From the NCBI GenBank assembly GCA_903789375.1, contig CAIFEB010000020.1:1-38157 (forward strand): a stretch of 38,157 nucleotides of DNA, in the 5' to 3' direction. The DNA is from an uncultured Eggerthellaceae bacterium (lineage in GTDB: Bacteria > Actinomycetota > Coriobacteriia > Coriobacteriales > Eggerthellaceae). Shown in pieces: positions 8,100-15,258 of this stretch. Each line of letters begins with the position of its first letter. Within the stretch, counting starts at the first letter, position 1. The notes below the pieces were generated by a model, which saw only the letters and a list, made by a program, of their open reading frames with translations, was not told the DNA's origin and ran no database searches. The position numbers and the translations under genes were made by a program.

Positions 8100-10634
8100 A
8101 TGGAATTCGAAAACGACCTTGGCAAGCCTTGGAAGTTCCAAGATGGTGACTTCACGGTCGTCCGTTCTTCGGTTTGGTCGCCTCCGGGGTGCCATCCGGT
8201 TGGATGCGGCATCAAGATCTATGTCGACAAAGAAGGTCGTCTCGACCATATCGAGGGCGACGAGAACGACCCGACCACCGGCGGTCGTCTGTGCCCGCGG
8301 TGTCTGGCGCTGAAGGATTACGTGTACAACCCCTCGCGCGTGATCTACCCGATGAAGCGCGATCACAGCAAGCTCGGCCAGGCGGACGCCTGGGAGCGCT
8401 GCAGCTGGGACGAGGCTCTCGACCTCATCATGAACAACTGGAAGCGCCTCACCGAGAAGTACGGTCGCAAGACCATGATCATCTTCGCCGGCACCGGCCG
8501 CGACGCCATGCTGTCACAGGACTTCCAGCTGTCGATCTTCCGCACGCCGAACCTGGCGTACTGCCAGTCCGGTTACGCGTGCTACCAGCCGCGCAACATG
8601 TCCTCGCAGATGGTTCTCGGCGCGCTCTACCCCGAGATCGACTACGCCGGCGGCCTCGAGGGCGGCTACGACGACCCGCAGTACCAGGTGCCCGAGCTCA
8701 TCGTCATGTGGGGCAAGGCTCCGCTCGAGTCCAACCCGGACGGTTTCTTCGGCCACAGCGTCATCGACCTGATGAAGCGCGGCGCGAAGCTCGTTTCCAT
8801 CGACCCGCGCGTGAACTGGCTGAACAGCCGCTCGGTCATCCAGCTGCGTCCGCGCAACGGCACCGATGCGGCGCTGGCCATGGCCTTCTGCAACATCATC
8901 ATCAGCGAAGACCTGTACGACCATGACTTCATCGAGCGCTGGACCTACGGCTTCGACCAGTTCAAAGAGCGCGTCATGCAGATGACACCGGAGCATGCTG
9001 CCAAGATCTGCGAAGTGCCGGTCGACGACATCTACACCGTCGCCCGCATGTACGCGAACGCGCATCCTGCGTCCATCGCCTGGGGCCTCGCGTTCGACCA
9101 GAACACCAACGGCATGCAGGCAGGCCATTGCATGCTCGCGATGATCTGCATGTGCGGCAATCTGGACGTCCCGGGCGGCAACATCATCGCCGACCTGTCG
9201 ATGCCCGAGGACCTGTCTGAGGGCCAGGCGGCCAACCAGGGCAGCAACGATACCGACACCCGTTCGTTCATCACCGAGGGTTGGTACCAGATGACGGACG
9301 AAGAGCGCCAGGAATGCATCGGCATGGACAAGTTCCCGCTGTACTGCAACCAGATCACTGGTGCTCAGGCTGATAGCGTCCTCGACATCCTTGAGACCGA
9401 CGATCCGTATCCGGTTCGTTTCGGCTGGGTTGCGAACTCCAACCTGCTTTCGCCGACCTGCTCTGCCGAGCCGACTCGCTTCCACAAGGCGTTTCTCCGC
9501 ACGTTCGGTTCCGACGAGGGCTTCGCGTTCGGCACCGACATCATGATCACGCCGACCATCCAGTCTTGCTGCGACGTGTTCCTGCCGATTAGCACGGTCG
9601 TCGAGCACGACGGCGTCAACCGCACGCACTATGGCGCTGCCTCCATCACCACCGGCTGCGGCAACAAGGCCATCACCGTCGGCGAGGCCAAGGCCGACCT
9701 GGAAATCTACTGCATGCTCGCCAAGCGCATGGCCGAGATGTTCCCGGATGACCCGAAAGCTCGCTTCGCATACGAGAAGTACCCTGAGTACCACTCCTAC
9801 CTCGAGAAGAACCGTCTCGAGGGCCGTCATAAGTTTGACGAGGTCAAGAAGCTCGTCAAGTTCAAGCGGAAGGTGTACTACAAGAAATACGAGACCGGCA
9901 AGCTCCGTCCAGATGGACAGCCCGGCTTCCTCACTCCGACGGGTCGCGTCGAACTGTGGAGCACGATGTACAACAACAACGGCATGGATCCGCTGCCGTA
10001 CTACTACGAGCCCGACCAGTCGCCGCGCATCCCCGATGCCGAGACGGTCGATGCCATGAGCAAGATCACGAAGTCGCCGTTCATCCCGGAGGCCGACCGC
10101 GAGGCGTGGCACGCGCGCGACATCTCGCACGAGGAGATCATGAAGAAGTACCCGTTCATCCTCTCCACGGGCGCCCGCCGCTTCACCTCGTTCCACTCCG
10201 AGCATCGCGAGGTCGTGCCGCTGCGTGAGATCGACCAGAACCCGCGTCTCGAGATCAACCCGAAGGACGCCTCTGCGAAGAACATCTCCGACGGCCAGTG
10301 GGTGCGCATCTGGAACCAGTACGGCTCCGCCAAGTACAAGGCGAAGGTGTCCCAGAAGGTCCGTCCGGGCTATCTGGAAGCCGAGCACGGCTGGTGGTTC
10401 CCCGAGCAGGACGGCAACGAGCCCAACCTGTTCGGCGTGTTCCAGTCCAACTGCAACGACCTGGTGCCGAACCACCACACCAACGAACTGGGCATGGGCG
10501 CACCGTACAAGTGCAACTGCTGCAACGTCGAGCCGATCGACGAGAACCTCGACGTCGACATGTACGAGTTTGAGAAGAAGTTCGGCATCACCCAGGCCAC
10601 GATCGACAGCTACACCGTGAAGGAGGCTGAATAG
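8100..10634 (+). CDS. Molybdopterin oxidoreductase, acetylene hydratase/catechol dehydroxylase-like
   Basis: An 844-aa catalytic subunit of the DMSO reductase superfamily. It lacks a Tat signal, so it should be cytosolic. The N-terminal Fe-S motif is atypical: C31-x4-C36, then C65 and C68 in RLCPRC, instead of the usual C-x2-C-x3-C. Family landmarks are YPMKR (83-87), WERCSWDEALDLI (98-110), a likely Mo/W ligand Cys161 in SGYACYQPR, GTDAALAMAF, and MDPLPYYYEP before the C-terminal pterin-binding domain. Order and wording resemble acetylene hydratase and two-subunit reductive dehydroxylases of gut Eggerthellaceae. A two-subunit enzyme is supported by the Fe-S gene starting 3 nt after the stop. 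The substrate is unknown; reductive removal of an aromatic hydroxyl is the leading inference, hydration or transhydroxylation the alternatives. Confidence 0.88.
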   Translation: MEFENDLGKPWKFQDGDFTVVRSSVWSPPGCHPVGCGIKIYVDKEGRLDHIEGDENDPTTGGRLCPRCLALKDYVYNPSRVIYPMKRDHSKLGQADAWERCSWDEALDLIMNNWKRLTEKYGRKTMIIFAGTGRDAMLSQDFQLSIFRTPNLAYCQSGYACYQPRNMSSQMVLGALYPEIDYAGGLEGGYDDPQYQVPELIVMWGKAPLESNPDGFFGHSVIDLMKRGAKLVSIDPRVNWLNSRSVIQLRPRNGTDAALAMAFCNIIISEDLYDHDFIERWTYGFDQFKERVMQMTPEHAAKICEVPVDDIYTVARMYANAHPASIAWGLAFDQNTNGMQAGHCMLAMICMCGNLDVPGGNIIADLSMPEDLSEGQAANQGSNDTDTRSFITEGWYQMTDEERQECIGMDKFPLYCNQITGAQADSVLDILETDDPYPVRFGWVANSNLLSPTCSAEPTRFHKAFLRTFGSDEGFAFGTDIMITPTIQSCCDVFLPISTVVEHDGVNRTHYGAASITTGCGNKAITVGEAKADLEIYCMLAKRMAEMFPDDPKARFAYEKYPEYHSYLEKNRLEGRHKFDEVKKLVKFKRKVYYKKYETGKLRPDGQPGFLTPTGRVELWSTMYNNNGMDPLPYYYEPDQSPRIPDAETVDAMSKITKSPFIPEADREAWHARDISHEEIMKKYPFILSTGARRFTSFHSEHREVVPLREIDQNPRLEINPKDASAKNISDGQWVRIWNQYGSAKYKAKVSQKVRPGYLEAEHGWWFPEQDGNEPNLFGVFQSNCNDLVPNHHTNELGMGAPYKCNCCNVEPIDENLDVDMYEFEKKFGITQATIDSYTVKEAE

Positions 10635-10636
10635 AC

Positions 10637-10996
10637 ATGCCCAAGTACGCGCTGCTCATCGACTACGAGTACTGCTCTGGCTGCCACTCCTGCGAGGTGG
10701 CTTGCAAGGAAGAGCACCATCTGCCCGTTGGCAAGTACGGCATCCGCCTGTACGTCGACGGACCGTGGCAGAAGGACGACGCTGATGACCAGGGTCACAG
10801 CTTCAACTTCAACAACATCCCGGTCCCGACGGACCTGTGCGACCTGTGCGCCGAGCGCCTCGGCCGCAACCGCGAGCCGGTGTGCGTCCATAATTGCCTG
10901 GGCGCCTGCATGAAGTTCGGCACCATCGAGGAGATGGCTGCTGAGCTGGCGAAGAAGCCCAAGCAGGTGCTGTGGGCTCCGACCGACGTCGACTAG
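10637..10996 (+). CDS. Small [4Fe-4S] electron-transfer subunit of the molybdoenzyme
   Basis: A 119-aa soluble ferredoxin-like protein. Motif 1 is C13-x2-C16-x2-C19-x3-C23 (CSGCHSCEVAC). The second set is C68-x2-C71-x11-C83-x3-C87, with a further Cys91. This is enough for two clusters, fewer than the four of typical DmsB or NrfC subunits. An AAGGAGG site (10620-10626) lies inside the end of the catalytic gene, with only 2 nt between genes, so translation is probably coupled. It most likely passes electrons from a cytosolic donor to the molybdopterin subunit. No membrane anchor subunit follows, so direct coupling to quinones is not evident. Confidence 0.88.
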   Translation: MPKYALLIDYEYCSGCHSCEVACKEEHHLPVGKYGIRLYVDGPWQKDDADDQGHSFNFNNIPVPTDLCDLCAERLGRNREPVCVHNCLGACMKFGTIEEMAAELAKKPKQVLWAPTDVD

Positions 10997-11020
10997 ATCG
11001 GGCGACTGAGGTTCTGATGC

Positions 11021-11046
11021 GGCGGGGCGCCGAGAGGCGTCCCGCC
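11021..11046 (+). terminator. Strong hairpin after the molybdoenzyme operon
   Basis: GGCGGGGCGCC (11021-11031) pairs over its full 11 bp, with one G-U pair, with GGCGTCCCGCC (11036-11046) across a GAGA tetraloop and is followed by GTTT. It lies 25 nt after the Fe-S gene. The U-tract is short, so partial termination or 3'-end protection is also possible. Confidence 0.7.
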
Positions 11047-11233
11047 GTTTGGCGGCGAAAGCGCGCATGCCTCCACTCGGTTTTCGAGGCGCGCGCGGCC
11101 GCAGCTCATGGGCGGAGGCGTCGTTTCGCCATCGCCGTGCTCCAAGCGGATGCGTGAACCGCGTCTGCTGAGGCGTGCGGGCAGCGGGTCCGCGGTCGCA
11201 GCAGGGGCGGTGCGCACCCGCCATAGGCTCTAC

Positions 11234-11260
11234 CCCTTGGGGCTTCTGGGGCCCCAAGGG
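11234..11260 (+). promoter_or_regulatory. Leader hairpin upstream of the second MFS gene
   Basis: A perfect 10-bp stem, CCCTTGGGGC (11234-11243) with GCCCCAAGGG (11251-11260), across a 7-nt loop, about 115 nt before the start codon. No U-run follows, so it is not an obvious terminator. It could be a leader structure. The rest of the 380-nt gap after the Fe-S gene holds no recognisable gene. Confidence 0.45.
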
Positions 11261-11376
11261 TCCCCTCCCACCAAACCAGAATCGGTTCAACCCCGGGATC
11301 GCGGTGCGGCCCGGCGCAGTCCGTCCTCATGGGACGGGCGTCCAAGACACGCGAACCATCGTCCGAGGAGGGATTT

Positions 11377-12630
11377 ATGGGACAGGACAAACCCATAAGC
11401 GTAGGTTCCGAACGTTCCAAGCAGCTGACGAAGCTCAACATCGTCGGCATACTCGCGCTGTTCTGCTGCATGAGCGAGTTTGCCATTCTGACGCCGTCGA
11501 TCGCGTCGTTCTCCCACCATTTCGCCAACACCGATGTGACGACGATCATGCTGGCCAACAGCATCACCGGCATCGTGTCGGTCCCGGTGAGCATCCTGGT
11601 GGGGTCGGTGCTCGACAAGATCGGCTTCAGGCGGGCGGCCCTCATCGGCATCTTCGTGATGTCGGTCGGCGGTGCGTTCCCGTTTCTGATGCCGAACATC
11701 ACCAACTACGCGTACATCATCTTCTCGCGCGTCATCGTGGGCGTGGGGCTGGGCATTATGTTCCCCGTGGGCAACGCCACCATCATCGCGTTCTTCGAAG
11801 GGCGCGAGCGGTCGAAGTATCTGGGCTGGGGCATCACGATCCAGTTCGTGTTCAACCTGATCTACACGACGGTCGCGGGCTATCTGACCGAGATCGACTG
11901 GAACTACTCGTTCCTCGCGTACCTGATTGGCTTCATCCCGTTCTTCCTGGCGCTCGCGTGGATGCCCGAGGCAAAGCCGCTCGTGCAGGAGGCGCGCGAG
12001 CGCGAACGTGCGGCGAAAAAGGATGCGCCGAAGGAGAAGATACCGCGTGCCATCTGGGGCTATGCGCTGTTCGCGCTGGCGTGCTGGACGTCGGTCGTCA
12101 CCGTGCAGGTGGTCACGTCCACCGTGCTCGACGCGCGCCAGCTCGCCGGTCCCAGCCAGGCGGCGCTCGTCATCAACTGCTGCGGCATCGGCACCATCCT
12201 GTGCGGTCTGGTGTTCCCGCGTCTGGTGAAGGCGTTCAAGATGCGCCTGTTCGGCGTATCGGCGGCCATCACGGCCATCGGCATTGTGCCGTGCATGTTC
12301 GCGACGAGCCTGCCCGTGTACGCGCTCGGCGTGTTCCTGCTCGGGTTCGGCGGGTCGGCGTTCTTCACGGCCGCGCAGAACGCGACGGGCAACATCTCGC
12401 CGGCGAGCCGCGTGCCGTTCGTGTCGGGCGTCATGACGTCGATGATGAACCTGGGACCGTTCATCGGGCCGTACGTGTTCTCGGCGTCGATGCTGGCCAT
12501 GCCGTCGATGGGTGTGGATGCGGTGTTCCCCGTGCTCATCGCGATGGCGGCCGTCTGCGCCGTCGTCGGGCTTTTGCATCCGATGCGCGCCATCGCCGAG
12601 GGCCGGGGCAACGAGGCGCTGAAGAAGTAG
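11377..12630 (+). CDS. MFS transporter downstream of the molybdoenzyme
   Basis: A 417-aa major facilitator with about twelve membrane segments. Motif A is well kept in LDKIGFRRAALIG, about residues 81-93. VGVGLGIMFPVGNATIIAFF marks TM4-5, and a charged central loop (EARERERAAKKDAPKEK) separates the two halves. The ATG at 11377 is preferred to an in-frame ATG at 11329 because GAGGAGGG lies just before it. It has the same length as the MFS gene at 6485, but the sequence is clearly different, so it is not a recent duplicate. A substrate/product carrier pair around one enzyme is an attractive reading but unproven. Confidence 0.85.
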   Translation: MGQDKPISVGSERSKQLTKLNIVGILALFCCMSEFAILTPSIASFSHHFANTDVTTIMLANSITGIVSVPVSILVGSVLDKIGFRRAALIGIFVMSVGGAFPFLMPNITNYAYIIFSRVIVGVGLGIMFPVGNATIIAFFEGRERSKYLGWGITIQFVFNLIYTTVAGYLTEIDWNYSFLAYLIGFIPFFLALAWMPEAKPLVQEARERERAAKKDAPKEKIPRAIWGYALFALACWTSVVTVQVVTSTVLDARQLAGPSQAALVINCCGIGTILCGLVFPRLVKAFKMRLFGVSAAITAIGIVPCMFATSLPVYALGVFLLGFGGSAFFTAAQNATGNISPASRVPFVSGVMTSMMNLGPFIGPYVFSASMLAMPSMGVDAVFPVLIAMAAVCAVVGLLHPMRAIAEGRGNEALKK

Positions 12631-12782
12631 CGAGGCGCTGCGGGTGCCGGGGCTTGCGGGCTTAGGCGTTCTGATGATCTCCGGCTGAATGTTGGGACGA
12701 AAAGAATGCAAGGCGTCCGCCGTTACAGGCGGGCGCCGGAGTCTGCAAGGCTGGGTGCGTCGCAAACAGGGCAGGTCCGTCT

Positions 12783-12837
12783 GCGCACCGCGAGGGGAGC
12801 GACCAGGCGGTCGCGCCTCGCGGCGCGCCAGGTGCGC
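12783..12837. terminator. Nested palindrome between convergent MFS and TetR genes
   Basis: CCGCGAGG (12788-12795) pairs with CCTCGCGG (12816-12823), enclosing GCGACC-AGGC-GGTCGC (12799-12814). GCGCACC (12783-12789) and GGTGCGC (12831-12837) can extend or compete with the outer stem. The structure ends at the TetR stop codon and lacks a U-run. A shared bidirectional terminator is the likely role. Confidence 0.6.
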
Positions 12838-13460
12838 TACAGCTTGCGGGTGACGGAGTTCGCGTTCGGCTTGATGGGCGTGTTGAGCAGCTCGAACAGC
12901 TCGTGCGGCACGCATTCGACGGTCCAGCGGCACGCCTCTTCGAGCGAGCAGTCGTACTTGCCGTAGTGCCACGAGGGGAACAGGTGCGTCTCCACGAGCA
13001 CGGCGGCGTTCACGAGGAAGCGCATGTGGTCGTCGATGGTCACGTGGTGGTATTCCTCCAGCGTGACGAACAGAGTGTTGCGGCGGATCTTCGGCGTGGC
13101 GCGGTCGATGGAATGCGAGTCGTTCGAGGCGGCGGCGTGTTTGAAGAAATGGATGTGCTCCATGATGAGCGCCTCGGTCAGGAAGTAGCCTTCGTACCAC
13201 GAGCAGCTGCGGCCGATGCGGTCGACGCCTTGGAGTTGAAGATAGCGCAGAAACCAGGTGCAGATCGCGTACTTGTCGCTGAAGTAGCGGTAGAACGTGG
13301 CGCGTGACATGCCCGCTTTGTCGCAGATGCTGTTCACGCTGATGTCGTCGATCGGCTTGCTCTCCATCAGCTCGTCAAGGGCGGTCGCGGCGCTCATCTT
13401 GAGCTCGGCGTTCGACATGATCTTCAGACGGTCTGATTCCGTGCTGCTGATTTTGGGCAT
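12837..13460 (-). CDS. TetR/AcrR-family transcriptional regulator
   Basis: A 207-aa regulator. The N-terminal helix-turn-helix covers residues 41-60 (ISVNSICDKAGMSRATFYRYF), a textbook TetR recognition helix. The C-terminal ligand domain is not assigned to a known effector. The start at 13460 (MPKISSTESDR) is chosen over an upstream extension because an AGAGAGGA purine tract lies 10 nt before it. It converges on the second MFS gene and is the only regulator near the molybdoenzyme island, so it may repress that island in response to its substrate. This is inference from position. GTTGCA (13511-13516) and TGCAAC (13542-13547) form a spaced inverted repeat upstream. Confidence 0.88.
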   Translation of the reverse strand: MPKISSTESDRLKIMSNAELKMSAATALDELMESKPIDDISVNSICDKAGMSRATFYRYFSDKYAICTWFLRYLQLQGVDRIGRSCSWYEGYFLTEALIMEHIHFFKHAAASNDSHSIDRATPKIRRNTLFVTLEEYHHVTIDDHMRFLVNAAVLVETHLFPSWHYGKYDCSLEEACRWTVECVPHELFELLNTPIKPNANSVTRKL

Positions 13461-13675
13461 AGGGACAACATCCTCTCTTGGACACCATGTGAGACGATCG
13501 GGATGCGCACGTTGCATAAGTGGCGACGCGTCCTTGGAATCTGCAACAGATGAAAGCATGCACCCCCATGCTCATCTCATTTCACACCATTGTATCCCGG
13601 AGCGAACCGGTGTATGGCAAAGGGGGGTTTAATCGCTGGCGGTTTTTCATGAGCGAGGAGGGAAGGAGGTAGCCG

Positions 13676-13882
13676 ATGGCGCGATGCATGTACTGCCACC
13701 ACTGCGGGAAGTGCGGCCCGGGGTCGTACCAGGACAACTCGATCAAGCCGGGCACGTGCCCGTTCTGCCAGGCGAAAAACGACCCGCAGGCCACCGTCTG
13801 CACCTCGTGCGGCAACCCGCTTCCCCTGCCGCCCGGCGCCGTGGCGTCCGCCCCGGCGGTCGCGCAGCGACCGACGTCGTAA
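13676..13882 (+). CDS. 68-aa double zinc-ribbon-like protein
   Basis: A small cysteine-rich protein with four CxxC pairs: C4/C7, C10/C13, C28/C31 (CPFC) and C42/C45 (CTSCGNP). The last two form a standard zinc ribbon; the N-terminal HHCGKCGPG segment may hold a second metal. The C-terminus is proline- and alanine-rich. A very strong GGAAGGAGG site sits 6 nt before the ATG, and a long hairpin follows the stop, so this is a genuine short gene. Its partner and function are unknown. It could serve in transcription, translation or protein interaction. Confidence 0.75.
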   Translation: MARCMYCHHCGKCGPGSYQDNSIKPGTCPFCQAKNDPQATVCTSCGNPLPLPPGAVASAPAVAQRPTS

Positions 13883-13885
13883 AAC

Positions 13886-13929
13886 GAAAGCGCCCCGGTT
13901 GCAGGAGATGTCGCTTGCAACCGAGGCGC
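13886..13929 (+). terminator. Terminator hairpin after the zinc-ribbon gene
   Basis: A 16-nt arm, AAGCGCCCCGGTTGCA (13886-13901), pairs at 15 positions with TGCAACCGAGGCGCTT (13914-13929) across a 12-nt loop. It starts 3 nt after the stop codon. A/T-flanked ends suit a bidirectional terminator also serving the minus-strand hydrolase. Confidence 0.75.
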
Positions 13930-14106
13930 TTGTGCGTTGGGGCATGCTGAGGCTTGCGGGTCCGCGTGCTGTTGCGGGCGCGCTGCGGCACCTGCACGAG
14001 CCTGCCGCGCCGTACCGGCTTGTGCGCCCGTGGGGCGTTCCGGGATTGCGTGCCGCCGCGTCCCTCGCGCTGCGGACCACAGCCGCGGGCGTGTAACCAG
14101 CGACTT

Positions 14107-15084
14107 CTACCAGGCGTCATCCTGGCGCGCCAGCGTGTCGCAGACGACCACGGCGTCGCCCGTCTGCGGGTATGCCTCCAGGCTGACGTGGCGGATGGCG
14201 GGGTTGTCGTACGTCGTCCAGTAGTAGGTGTTGGTGGCCGACGAGAAGCCGCCTGTGTAGATGGTGCGCTCGAAGTCGCCGTCGATCATGCGCGCCGCGC
14301 CGTCGATCATCTCGACGCTCTCAAGCTCGCGGAACAGGCGGATGACGTTGGCGCGCTCGCCCACCTGGGCGGGGTAGTGGGCGTTGAAGTACGCCTCGCG
14401 CACAAACCGCGATGGCGAGTAGTAGTCGCCGGGCAGCCCGCGCATGCCGCCGCCCGAGCCGTACGGTGCAAGCTCCGTCGCGCCGATCGTGGTCGTGGGC
14501 GCTACCTCGGGCGTGACGTTCAAGTAGTTGCGCAGGTTCTCGGCGTGCCAGGCGTATCCGGGCTGGTTGGCCAGCACGTCGGCGTCGTTGTGGAACACCT
14601 GCATGCCCTGGGCGGTGTACTCGACGACGATGCTGCGCGTCGCGTCGCCGATGATCCAGTGCAGCTGCGACGTGGGGTACTTGTCGTTGATCGGCGCATC
14701 GACGATGGCGGCGTTTTCGAGGGCCGCCTCGACCTCGTCAACGCTCGAGAACGTCGCGCACACCCACAGCGGGAACTCCCACGAGGATATGTTCGTCTTG
14801 CCCGCGACCGGGGCCGTCTCGTACTGCGCGTAGCCGGGGAAGTTGAGCCCGGCGACGGCGAGGCCGGCGTCGTTGCCGCAGTCGAAGTAGAGGGGATTCG
14901 CCTCCTCGACGATGGCCGTTCCGATGATCGGGAACTTCACCTCGGGGGTGGCGCCGAACGGCGATGCCGGCTTGAACCCCTTCGGCGTCATGACCACCTT
15001 CTCGCCATAGGAAACGCTCCAGTCGAGATTACGCCCGAAGTACAGGTTGCCCTCGCCGTCGGCGAAGCGAACTGCTGTGCACAT
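14107..15084 (-). CDS. bsh: Bile salt hydrolase (choloylglycine hydrolase)
   Basis: A 325-aa Ntn-hydrolase that cleaves glycine or taurine from conjugated bile acids. The start is set at 15084 so that Cys2 becomes the N-terminal nucleophile after Met removal; AAGGAGGAA lies 7 nt upstream. Catalytic-site residues are in place: Cys2, Arg18 and Asp21 (FGRNLDWS), Asn81 (GLNFPGYA), Asn173 (VLANQP) and Arg226 (SPSRF). Length and sequence are close to the Bifidobacterium longum enzyme, and GLNFPGYA favours bile salt hydrolase over penicillin V acylase. No signal peptide, so it is cytosolic as usual. It is separated by 174 nt from the hydrolase gene upstream and may have its own promoter. Confidence 0.95.
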   Translation of the reverse strand: MCTAVRFADGEGNLYFGRNLDWSVSYGEKVVMTPKGFKPASPFGATPEVKFPIIGTAIVEEANPLYFDCGNDAGLAVAGLNFPGYAQYETAPVAGKTNISSWEFPLWVCATFSSVDEVEAALENAAIVDAPINDKYPTSQLHWIIGDATRSIVVEYTAQGMQVFHNDADVLANQPGYAWHAENLRNYLNVTPEVAPTTTIGATELAPYGSGGGMRGLPGDYYSPSRFVREAYFNAHYPAQVGERANVIRLFRELESVEMIDGAARMIDGDFERTIYTGGFSSATNTYYWTTYDNPAIRHVSLEAYPQTGDAVVVCDTLARQDDAW

Positions 15085-15183
15085 ACGGTTGTTCCTCCTT
15101 TTGAGAATCTCACGGGGTCGTTCATGCGACCAGACACTATCGTACCCGCTTGTGCAGCGGATATGCGTCGCGGCGGTGCATGG

Positions 15184-15197
15184 TTGCAATTCTGCAA
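15184..15197. promoter_or_regulatory. Inverted repeat upstream of the bile salt hydrolase
   Basis: TTGCA-ATTC-TGCAA, a short perfect inverted repeat about 100 nt before the hydrolase start in a 174-nt intergenic gap. It could be an operator. TGCAA half-sites also appear upstream of the TetR gene, but with much wider spacing. This is a weak call. Confidence 0.3.
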
Positions 15198-15258
15198 TAG
15201 AGCGAAAACGCGGATTTTACCCCGATGTGCCATTGTGTGGGGAAGGGCGGCGCAAAGG

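Noticed and set aside
8100-10996. Pyrogallol-phloroglucinol transhydroxylase identity
   Set aside because: The large subunit of that enzyme has no N-terminal Fe-S cysteines and its partner has three clusters; here cysteines are present and the partner is only 119 aa.
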